DNA of 5,734 nt from Candidatus Poribacteria bacterium (lineage in GTDB: Bacteria > Poribacteria > WGA-4E > WGA-3G), in NCBI GenBank assembly GCA_028818995.1, contig JAPPMR010000044.1:1-5734 (forward strand), given 5' to 3'. A model generated the notes under the pieces. That model saw only the letters and a program-made list of their open reading frames with translations. It was not told where the DNA came from and did no database searches. Every line of letters starts with the position of its first letter. Position 1 is the stretch's first letter. This document shows positions 1 to 4,750 of this stretch, piece after piece. The translations under genes were made by a program, and so were the position numbers.

Positions 1-113
1 TTCTACGCCATCGTGTCCTAACCAATTTCCATGCTGAAGCTGAAGGCATTGACTCCGACACCGTCATCCAACGTTTGCTTGACACGGTTAAAGAACCGGC
101 TGCGCAGTTGTAG
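1..113 (+). CDS. MoxR-family AAA+ ATPase, C-terminal end only (partial)
   Basis: An open frame enters from the left edge (first complete codon at 3) and ends at TAG 111-113, giving 36 residues. It begins LRHRVLTNFHAEAEGIDSD and ends in an amphipathic helix. The pattern of Leu-Arg-His-Arg, then Asn-Phe-x-Ala-Glu-Ala-Glu-Gly-Ile, then a short helix is what I know from the extreme C-terminal lid region of MoxR-type ATPases. These chaperone-like AAA+ proteins usually sit beside DUF58 and von Willebrand factor A genes. No Walker motif is in the window, so the family call rests on this tail alone. The glycosyltransferase gene follows after about 50 bases on the same strand, so co-transcription is possible. 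Confidence 0.68.
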   Translation, partial: LRHRVLTNFHAEAEGIDSDTVIQRLLDTVKEPAAQL

Positions 114-162
114 AATCCTCTGAGTCCACCACCTGATAACCTGGCACCTCAGATCAAGGCTT

Positions 163-897
163 TTGGGAAAGGAGGACACCATACAGACCGTTTCTGTTAT
201 TATTCCAGCCCTTAATGAAGAGGATGCCATCGCCAAAGTCATCGCCGATATTCCAAGAACCGTGCGGACGCTTGATGAGCAGCACGAAGCCACGGTACAG
301 GAAATTATCGTCGTTGACAACGGCTGTACCGACAATACCGCTGCAATCGCACAACAGCGTGGTGCAAGGATTGTGGTTGAACCTCGGCGGGGATATGGAT
401 ATGCCTGTCTCGCCGGGATTGCTGCGCTTGCGACAGCAGCACCTGATATCGTGGTTTTCCTTGATGGCGACTATAGCGACTATCCTGCTGATATGCCCCA
501 CCTCTTGTCCCCTATACTTGAGGGTGAAGCCTCTCTCGTCATCGGCGCGAGAAGTGCCGGTGGTGCACGGGAAGCGTTGTTACCGCAAGCGCGCTTCGGC
601 AATTGGCTTGCCTGTTTCTTGATACGGCGTTTCTTTGGCGTTCGCTATACGGATTTGGGTCCCTTTCGAGCGATCCGATACGCTGAATTGCTGGGTCTGA
701 ACATGCAGGATAAAACCTTCGGGTGGACGGTTGAGATGCAACTCAAAGCCGCGAAACAGGGAATCCCCGCGTGTGAAGTCCCTATCCGTTATCGAAAACG
801 GATCGGCACGTCTAAAATTACTGGCACATTCACCGGCACCCTCAAGGCAGGCTACAAGATACTCACCACCCTTTTTTATCACCGTTTCTTGACGTAG
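163..897 (+). CDS. Family 2 glycosyltransferase (DPM1/UDP-sugar type)
   Basis: A 244-residue soluble GT-A fold glycosyltransferase, predicted to move a sugar from a nucleotide-sugar donor to a lipid or glycan acceptor on the cytoplasmic side. Visible motifs, numbered from TTG 163, are: VSVIIPALNEE nucleotide-binding strand (10-20), IIVVDNGCTDNT (48-59), RRGYGYACLAG (75-85), the DxD-type metal site FLDGDYSD (D101 and D103), TDLGPFRA (163-170), GWTVEMQLKA (187-196, with the usual catalytic-region acid) and RYRKRIGTSKITGT (209-222). Length is typical for stand-alone members, and there is no membrane anchor. The start is uncertain. TTG 163 is the only standard start in the open frame (stop at 121-123), but a strong AAAGGAGG lies at 168-175, inside that reading, five bases before an in-frame ATA at 181. 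Donor and acceptor cannot be read from sequence. Confidence 0.93.
   Translation: MGKEDTIQTVSVIIPALNEEDAIAKVIADIPRTVRTLDEQHEATVQEIIVVDNGCTDNTAAIAQQRGARIVVEPRRGYGYACLAGIAALATAAPDIVVFLDGDYSDYPADMPHLLSPILEGEASLVIGARSAGGAREALLPQARFGNWLACFLIRRFFGVRYTDLGPFRAIRYAELLGLNMQDKTFGWTVEMQLKAAKQGIPACEVPIRYRKRIGTSKITGTFTGTLKAGYKILTTLFYHRFLT
168..175 (+). promoter_or_regulatory. Strong Shine-Dalgarno that conflicts with the TTG start
   Basis: AAAGGAGG is an almost perfect anti-16S complement. It lies inside the reading frame if translation begins at TTG 163, but five bases upstream of ATA 181, which precedes the conserved VSVIIPALNEE strand by four residues. Either ATA (or a mis-sequenced or mutated ATG) is the true start, or the site is a coincidence. 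I favour initiation at 181 on spacing, although ATA starts are rare. Confidence 0.5.
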
Positions 898-953
898 GAT
901 TTACGCACGCGAATAGACCCCTGGCGATTTAATTCGGTAACGCGTGATGTTAA

Positions 954-1001
954 TTGTCTGAACCGAGATTTTCAGGATTATAGGATTGACAGGATTACAG
1001 A
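954..1001 (+). repeat. GGATT-type 8-9 nt periodic repeat, copy 1
   Basis: After TTGTCTGAACC the core AGATT/GGATT recurs at 966, 975, 983 and 992, spaced 9, 8 and 9 bases. The same layout (TTGTCTGAGCC followed by GGATT-like units) occurs in reverse orientation at 4505-4549. I recall similar TCTGAATC-AGGATT strings scattered through many environmental bacterial genomes. Their function is unknown to me. Confidence 0.6.
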
Positions 1002-1084
1002 CACCTCTGGATTGAACATTATCCGTCATAGAATTACCCCAATATTTTATTAAACTTCTTCCAATCCCATCTCCCTCAAAAGAA

Positions 1085-1180
1085 ATAGGTGCAATTTCCT
1101 AACCGAACCATAGGTGTCAATTTAAAAAAAATAACCGCCTAGGGACCCAAGACCGGTAGGTTCGGTTTCCTAACCGAACC
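1085..1180 (+). repeat. TTTCCTAACCGAACC direct repeats with a perfect hairpin
   Basis: The 15-base string TTTCCTAACCGAACC occurs at 1095-1109 and again at 1166-1180. In the second copy the upstream arm GGTTCGGTT (1159-1167) pairs perfectly with AACCGAACC (1172-1180) around a TCCT loop. The first copy lacks the pairing arm and is preceded by ATAGGTGCAATTT (1085-1097), a one-base-deleted version of the inverted-repeat end at 1110. There is no T-run after the hairpin, so it is not a normal intrinsic terminator. It is probably a dispersed palindromic repeat family. Confidence 0.6.
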
Positions 1181-1220
1181 GGATTTTACACAAAAACCTT
1201 GAAGATTCTAAAACCTCCTT

Positions 1221-1250
1221 GAATCCCGTAGGGATGGTATCTCTGTAGAA
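1221..1250 (+). repeat. CCCGTAGGG palindromic unit 1
   Basis: The core is ATCCC-GTA-GGGAT (1223-1235), a five-pair stem with a GTA loop, followed by GGTATCTCTGTAGAA. It matches unit 2, including the downstream GTAGA, and has base-pair-preserving differences in the stem (A-T here, G-C there). Confidence 0.65.
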
Positions 1251-1270
1251 AAATACCACCTCACAGAACT

Positions 1271-1297
1271 AAGCCCCGTAGGGGCGGCATCTGTAGA
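1271..1297 (+). repeat. CCCGTAGGG palindromic unit 2
   Basis: The core is GCCCC-GTA-GGGGC (1273-1285), followed by GGCATCTGTAGAG. Compared with unit 1 (1221-1250), both sides of the stem have changed together, which suggests the paired structure is what is conserved. Confidence 0.65.
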
Positions 1298-1360
1298 GAT
1301 CTGCACGAAAAATTAAGGAAAAAATCCCTTACAAGGCTAAAGAAAGAGGAAATCCATGCT

Positions 1361-1390
1361 GCTATAAATATGCCATTCCTACGGGACTAA
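1361..1390 (-). repeat. CCCGTAGGG palindromic unit 3, inverted and degenerate
   Basis: On the minus strand this reads TTAGTCCCGTAGGAATGGCA followed by TATTTATAGC, aligning with units 1 and 2 over the core and the GGYAT step. The stem has decayed (GTCCC against GGAAT). Units facing opposite ways within about 170 bases resemble paired REP/BIME arrangements, but no REP-associated transposase is visible. Confidence 0.55.
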
Positions 1391-1405
1391 AGACACCAGA
1401 CCTAT

Positions 1406-1431
1406 CTCACGGTTTTCACGGGACCCGTGAG
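1406..1431. repeat. Nested palindromes CTCACGG/CCGTGAG and TCACGGGACCCGTGA
   Basis: Two mutually exclusive pairings are present. CTCACGG (1406-1412) can pair with CCGTGAG (1425-1431), or TCACGGG (1416-1422) with CCCGTGA (1424-1430) around one A. This lies near the right end of the inverted-repeat element. A 15-base near-perfect dyad could be a protein-binding site or a fold-back element; no neighbouring gene suggests which. Confidence 0.4.
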
Positions 1432-1649
1432 GTGTTTCGGCTCAAAGACTTTTCAAAGGTGAAAAGCACGCCTCTTTTTTCAATTGACACCTATAGTAAC
1501 CGGTGGGAACCCTTCTATCTTATCAGCGGACAAGCGCGCGGTAAATGCCCAGGAAGTATCCGCTATCCCTCAAAATTTGTTGGATAGTGACTGGTTTCGG
1601 ACAAAAATTGGGCTGAAATAAAAAAAATGTAGTATTTTATTTTTATTTT

Positions 1650-1658
1650 TGCTATACT
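1650..1658 (+). promoter_or_regulatory. Extended -10 promoter for RNA module A
   Basis: TGC-TATACT is a good extended -10. No convincing -35 exists at 16-18 bases, but a long A/T tract (1616-1650) precedes it and could act like an UP element. The same TGCTATACT string forms the -10 of the promoter at 4636-4664, which suggests it is a real promoter type in this genome. Start of RNA would be near 1665. Confidence 0.5.
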
Positions 1659-1689
1659 GTATTTTGGCATCCGTAAAATCCATTTATGG

Positions 1690-1751
1690 GTGGTTGGGCG
1701 AGAATAGCAGTCTCCCCAACCGCGGCACTGCCAAGTCTGGGTTGCCAGTGC
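1690..1751 (+). ncRNA. Structured RNA module A (two adjacent hairpins), function unknown
   Basis: Hairpin 1: GGTTGGG (1692-1698) pairs with CCCAACC (1715-1721), continues after one bulged C with GAGA (1700-1703) to TCTC (1711-1714), and closes a 7-base ATAGCAG loop. Two further outer pairs (1690-1723, 1691-1722 wobble) lengthen it. Hairpin 2: GCACTG (1725-1730) pairs with CAGTGC (1746-1751), then CAA (1732-1734) with TTG (1742-1744), loop GTCTGGG. The hairpins are separated by a single base and sit 25-30 bases downstream of a predicted transcription start. No T-run follows, so this is not a simple terminator. It could be a small RNA, a leader element or a mobile-element remnant. No RNA family is recognised. 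Confidence 0.45.
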
Positions 1752-1816
1752 GTGTTTAAGTATATCATACATCTGAATTGATTTGTCTGATATTTTAAGC
1801 AGCGTCGTAACTTTAC

Positions 1817-1845
1817 TTGATTTTTTTCGGAAAATCTTGTATGAT
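1817..1845 (+). promoter_or_regulatory. Sigma70-type promoter for RNA module B
   Basis: TTGATT (1817-1822), a 17-base spacer, then TATGAT (1840-1845). The predicted RNA start seven bases on is 1852, exactly the first base of the outer stem of module B. It is the best promoter upstream of the restriction gene, which it may also serve through a leader of about 320 bases. Confidence 0.6.
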
Positions 1846-1851
1846 TACGAA

Positions 1852-1944
1852 TGGACGTTGGAGACGGATTGCCGGGGTAGTTCCTACTACCTCCCGTCTC
1901 CACCCAACTGGCAATTGGGTATGCGTCTGAGAATACAACGTCCA
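1852..1944 (+). ncRNA. Structured RNA module B, closed multi-branch fold, function unknown
   Basis: An outer stem TGGACGTTG (1852-1860) pairs perfectly with CAACGTCCA (1936-1944). Inside are two branches. In the first, GAGACGG (1861-1867) pairs with CCGTCTC (1894-1900), then after an asymmetric bulge GGGGTAG (1874-1880) pairs with CTACCTC (1887-1893, one G-T), loop TTCCTA. In the second, ACCCAA (1902-1907) pairs with TTGGGT (1915-1920) around a 7-base CTGGCAA loop. About 15 unpaired bases (1921-1935) follow, including CGTCT (1924-1928), which could compete for AGACG in the first stem and so offers a switch. A T-run (1955-1960) lies ten bases beyond the outer stem. It is not a tRNA and has no reverse transcriptase nearby, so a retron is not supported. 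It is either a free-standing small RNA or a regulatory leader of the restriction gene. Confidence 0.5.
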
Positions 1945-2160
1945 AATACCACTATTTTTTGACTTACTGATGGTCGGACATCTGCGCTTTGCAGTCGCGT
2001 TCTGCGCGTTTGCTTTGTTGGCGGTACCCTGGACATCAGCACCTGAAAGATTTTATTATTTATGCCACCTATCACCCATTTGATTCCGCTAATGTCATGA
2101 AAGAAGCGGACTTGGGACGGAATGAGATTCTGGTATGGCTGCATCTCTCTGATAGGGGTC

Positions 2161-2167
2161 GAAGGAG
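2161..2167 (+). promoter_or_regulatory. Ribosome binding site deciding the restriction gene start
   Basis: GAAGGAG ends five bases before ATG 2173. The in-frame ATG at 2122 would add 17 residues but has no comparable site, and the added residues do not look family-like, so 2173 is preferred. Confidence 0.8.
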
Positions 2168-2172
2168 TGCGT

Positions 2173-4407
2173 ATGAATGAGGCACATGCAAGAGTTCGTA
2201 TCAATTCAATGATTGAATCTGCCGGGTTCAAAACACATAATTACATTGATTCCGACCCATCAGTTGGCTATGAACATGATGTTCGTAATCTTATGATGCG
2301 TGAACGACTAAACAGGGCAGGCAAAGTTCCGGACTATCATTTCTATGAACCAAATTCTGCTACACCTATGGCGTTTTTAGAAGCAAAGCGGTTTCAAGGT
2401 GTTAAATTGGATGATGCCCTTAAGCAGGCGATGGAATATGCAACGATTGCTTGTGACAGTAACACGCCACCTATGATAGTCTTTGCCTCAGATGGCATAC
2501 AAGTCCGTTCACAACATGCCGATGGCAGCGAGTTAACGTTGAATAACTACCCTATAGACTATATCCCTTCGCCTGTGCTTATGCGCGAGTTAGTCGCTAC
2601 TCCCACAGCTACACAAGGGCAAGCGATTAACAGTGTCAAAAGTATCATAAAATTGTTTGAAAAGGTATCAGGGCTAATGCGATCTGATGGTATAGATGCG
2701 GGGATGAATAGGCTTAGGGAATTCTGTGCCTTGCTTTTTATCAAGATTATGAGTGAAAGAGGCAATCCATCTGCGCGTGAAAAATGGAATCGCCTTTCGT
2801 CTGTCACCGGACAGAATTTGATAAGTGGATACAGAGACATTCACCAAGACTACCGCGATACCTATGGCGGTATCTTTTTGACTTCTCAACTCAACAATCC
2901 TGTCATTCTTGAGCAGATCATATCCACTCTTACACCGATTAACTTCACAAATTCCGCGATAGACATAAAAGGAGAAGCCTTTGAGTATTTCCTTGCCGAA
3001 TACAATGCGGGAGAGAAAAGCGAACTTGGTCAACATTTTACACCGCGCCATATCACAACAATGATGGCGACCTTATTATCACCGCAAACCGGTGAAAAAA
3101 TCCTCGATCCCTTTTGTGGCACTGGTGGGATGCTCATTTCCGTATACTCACATATAAGAATGGGGCTCAACACTGAAAACACAGATTTTAGTGACAAGCT
3201 ACACGAATTGCAGGGCGAAACGCTCTATGGAAATGACATTAGTGGCGGGGCATCCAGTCTTGCCAAGATGAATATGATAATCTTAGGAGACGGACAAAGC
3301 AATATACAACGTACAGATAGTTTTGATAATTTAGAGCGTCACGTATACGACAAGGTTATCACAAATATCCCATTCAACCTCAAAGGCACAATTAACGTTC
3401 AACAAGTCCTTCCATTTGTAAAGGCAAGTGGAATGTCTCTCTCTGACTACAATAGTATGTGTGTTGTGAAATGCATTGAATCACTAAAGCCAGGTGGCTC
3501 GGCTGCTATCGTTCTGCCCCTCACCTTCTGTCATTCACCTGAATACAGACAAATCAGGGATTACATTGCAAGGAAAAGTAAAATAAGGGCGTGCATTCGG
3601 TTACCTGAAAAGACTTTTATTTCTTATACTGCTGCACAGACCGCAATTCTGATTGTTGACGATGCCCATAGACGACAAACGAGTGATTTCAGCTATATCC
3701 ATCTGAAATCTGACGGTATGTCGCAAGATAAAAAGCGAGAACCTGTCCCTGAAAATGATATGCGCGACTTGTTGGAATACATATCAGAAAATCGGATACA
3801 TGAAACACCAGGCGCAGTTCAGATGCGATATAGTAATGCCGGGAGTTTCTTGGAATTTCAACAATTGTTTGGTACAAATGAAAATGTTTGGAAATTAGAG
3901 GAACTTCTAATTCTAAAAGATGCCAAACATGGTCTTGAATCTGATAAATTGTATGCTGAACCTGGACTTGACAGCCAATCTAACCTTGTCCGTGTCAAAG
4001 GAAATCTGCGTTTGGGGAGGAATATCAAAGCAGAGAAAGTTATCGCTGAAGAAGGTGACTTGATTATCGGCACCCTGCACACAAATAACGGGAACGGTTT
4101 GTTTGCTGTAGCGGATCGCGAGTATATCTGCACTTCGCAGATTGTAGCCACAATCCGCGCGGAAGTAGTACCTCCTGAATATCTTATACAAGCACTCCGT
4201 ACGGAGTTTCCCAGACAACTTATTCCTACAGACTTGGTAGGACGTGAAAACTTTACCACTAAGCAGATTCTAAATGTGCTTATACCGAAACCTGATACAA
4301 AGGAATTAGCAGAGATGTATAGTGTGCAAAAGAGTATAGAAAAATTAAAATCACGGTTGGACGAAAACAAGCAAAAAATTGGTGAACTTTTGGACAAAAT
4401 CTCGTAA
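2173..4407 (+). CDS. Single-chain restriction-modification protein (nuclease, HsdM-type adenine methylase, one TRD)
   Basis: 744 residues from ATG 2173. Residues 1-145 resemble the N-terminal nuclease domain of type I HsdR subunits: PDY with D54, then FLEAKR with E70 and K72 (PD-(D/E)XK signature), then LDDALKQAMEYA and IVFASDG. Residues about 150-270 are the helical HsdM N-terminal domain (KIMSER at 191). The SAM-dependent N6-adenine methylase follows: LGQHFTP (285-291), motif I DPFCGTGG (312-319) and motif IV NIPF (398-401). Residues about 572-710 look like one HsdS-type target-recognition domain (VGRENFTTKQILNVLIP), and 714-744 form a coiled coil. No helicase is present. I infer a type IIG or BcgI-like enzyme that methylates one adenine motif and cuts nearby. 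Motif IV has Ile where NPPF is usual. The gene is visibly more AT-rich than the glycosyltransferase gene, consistent with acquisition. A methylase that has lost cutting is possible but less likely, as the nuclease signature is intact. Confidence 0.9.
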   Translation: MNEAHARVRINSMIESAGFKTHNYIDSDPSVGYEHDVRNLMMRERLNRAGKVPDYHFYEPNSATPMAFLEAKRFQGVKLDDALKQAMEYATIACDSNTPPMIVFASDGIQVRSQHADGSELTLNNYPIDYIPSPVLMRELVATPTATQGQAINSVKSIIKLFEKVSGLMRSDGIDAGMNRLREFCALLFIKIMSERGNPSAREKWNRLSSVTGQNLISGYRDIHQDYRDTYGGIFLTSQLNNPVILEQIISTLTPINFTNSAIDIKGEAFEYFLAEYNAGEKSELGQHFTPRHITTMMATLLSPQTGEKILDPFCGTGGMLISVYSHIRMGLNTENTDFSDKLHELQGETLYGNDISGGASSLAKMNMIILGDGQSNIQRTDSFDNLERHVYDKVITNIPFNLKGTINVQQVLPFVKASGMSLSDYNSMCVVKCIESLKPGGSAAIVLPLTFCHSPEYRQIRDYIARKSKIRACIRLPEKTFISYTAAQTAILIVDDAHRRQTSDFSYIHLKSDGMSQDKKREPVPENDMRDLLEYISENRIHETPGAVQMRYSNAGSFLEFQQLFGTNENVWKLEELLILKDAKHGLESDKLYAEPGLDSQSNLVRVKGNLRLGRNIKAEKVIAEEGDLIIGTLHTNNGNGLFAVADREYICTSQIVATIRAEVVPPEYLIQALRTEFPRQLIPTDLVGRENFTTKQILNVLIPKPDTKELAEMYSVQKSIEKLKSRLDENKQKIGELLDKIS

Positions 4408-4504
4408 TTCCCAAGTCCAAAACTGTCAATTGTGTATATAAAAAGAGAAGTCCGCGTCTGGCAGATACGAGCGAAGGTGTTCAGGAACTGAAAGTGAAAC
4501 CCAA

Positions 4505-4549
4505 CATCCCAAAATCCGCGAAATCTGATAAATCCGAGGCTCAGACAAG
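4505..4549 (-). repeat. GGATT-type 9-nt periodic repeat, copy 2 (reverse orientation)
   Basis: On the + strand three exact 9-base units AAATCCGCG, AAATCTGAT and AAATCCGAG run from 4512 to 4538 and are followed by CTCAGACAAG. On the minus strand this is TTGTCTGAG then GGATTT-like units, the same order as at 954-1001. The two copies therefore face each other across the structured-RNA and restriction region. The 9-base period equals three codons (K-S-x in one frame), so a decayed coding origin cannot be excluded. Confidence 0.6.
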
Positions 4550-4635
4550 CCACTCCGAACATTACCCCACTAAATTCTGAAACCGTTGATTGTATAGCAA
4601 CTCACAATTCCCATTCGCTTTCCTAACATTTAAAC

Positions 4636-4664
4636 TTGAAATCTTCTTAACTTAATGCTATACT
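4636..4664 (+). promoter_or_regulatory. Sigma70-type promoter of the DUF6883 / DUF4926-nuclease unit
   Basis: TTGAAA (4636-4641), a 17-base spacer and TATACT (4659-4664) preceded by TGC, so both consensus boxes and an extended -10 are present. RNA start is expected near 4671, giving an 80-base leader before ATG 4751. It is the strongest promoter in the window and makes the following two genes independent of the restriction gene. Confidence 0.75.
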
Positions 4665-4672
4665 CATTTTAA

Positions 4673-4698
4673 GGTTTCACCGAAGGCGCGGTAAAACC
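4673..4698 (+). promoter_or_regulatory. Hairpin at the 5' end of the DUF6883 transcript
   Basis: GGTTTCACCG (4673-4682) pairs with CGGTAAAACC (4689-4698) in nine of ten positions (one C-A mismatch) around an AAGGCG loop. It begins about two bases after the predicted transcription start, so it would cap the mRNA. Stabilisation against decay is one reading; a protein- or ligand-binding leader is another. Confidence 0.5.
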
Positions 4699-4750
4699 AG
4701 AATCACTGTAACACTGATGAGAAATTGGCGGGCATAATAGAACACAGTTC

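Larger units (their letters stand above)
1111..1493. mobile_element. MITE-like element with ~20-bp inverted ends flanked by TA
   Basis: ATAGGTGTCAATT at 1110-1122 is exactly reversed at 1482-1494. One base further in (mismatch) the A-run 1124-1129 pairs with the T-run 1475-1480, giving 19 matches in 20 positions. Read as GGTGTCAATT ends, each is bordered by TA (1111-1112 and 1492-1493), the target duplication used by IS630/Tc1-mariner transposases. The roughly 380-bp interior has no open frame and carries palindromic units, as expected of a non-autonomous element. Assignment to IS630-type mobilisation is inference from the TA borders only. No transposase gene is in the window. Confidence 0.55.
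898..2172. other. Long non-coding, repeat-rich intergenic region
   Basis: This stretch of almost 1.3 kb has no frame with protein-like composition plus a ribosome site. The minus-strand open frames in it translate to unpatterned sequence. In order it holds a GGATT repeat cluster (954-1001), CCTAACCGAACC repeats (1095-1180), a TA-flanked inverted-repeat element (1111-1493) with three CCCGTAGGG units, an 8-bp hairpin (1561-1568 with 1582-1589, one G-T pair), an AT-rich tract with an extended -10 (1616-1658), two hairpins (1690-1751), a promoter plus closed RNA fold (1817-1944), and finally about 200 bases (1961-2160) in which I see only a repeated GGACATC (1976 and 2031). No clear intrinsic terminator follows the glycosyltransferase gene. 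Confidence 0.7.
4408..4750. other. Intergenic gap between restriction gene and DUF6883 unit
   Basis: No gene is seen. It holds a reversed GGATT-type repeat (4505-4549), a promoter (4636-4664) and a leader hairpin (4673-4698). No stem followed by a T-run is found after the restriction gene. One + strand frame stays open from 4386 to TGA 4578-4580, reading through KSA-KSD-KSE, but it has no usable start and only about 64 codons, so I do not call it a gene. Confidence 0.6.

Noticed and set aside
79..107. TTGACA at 79-84 as a promoter for the glycosyltransferase gene
   Set aside because: There is no -10-like box at 16-18 bases. The site lies inside the upstream coding end.
898..1500. CRISPR array
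   Set aside because: The repeats are few, unequal in spacing, mixed in orientation and unlike direct repeats with unique spacers, and no cas gene is present.
1852..1944. Module B as a tRNA, retron msr-msd, hammerhead ribozyme or integron attC site
   Set aside because: There is no tRNA arm order, no reverse transcriptase gene nearby, and no CTGANGA/GAAA hammerhead core (CTGATGG at 1967 differs). The termini do not match the RYYYAAC...GTTRRRY attC layout.
1945..1962. Intrinsic terminator at the T-run after module B
   Set aside because: Ten unpaired bases separate the stem from the T-run, so it is not a standard terminator, although attenuation through another fold is possible.
2122..2172. Upstream in-frame ATG for the restriction protein
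   Set aside because: It lacks a good ribosome site, while GAAGGAG is ideally placed for ATG 2173.
2097..2180. Small + strand ORF (ATG 2097 to TGA 2178-2180) overlapping the restriction gene start, possible coupled leader peptide
   Set aside because: It has no ribosome site before 2097, and the peptide has no recognisable family. The stop position relative to ATG 2173 would permit coupling, but nothing else supports translation.
1652..2231. Minus-strand ORFs of about 97 and 114 codons
   Set aside because: The translations show no family pattern, they overlap the strong folds, and no ribosome site or neighbour supports them.
3858..4562. 234-codon minus-strand ORF opposite the restriction gene
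   Set aside because: It is a shadow of the conserved + strand coding frame, with Phe/Ser/Ile/Arg-rich unpatterned sequence.
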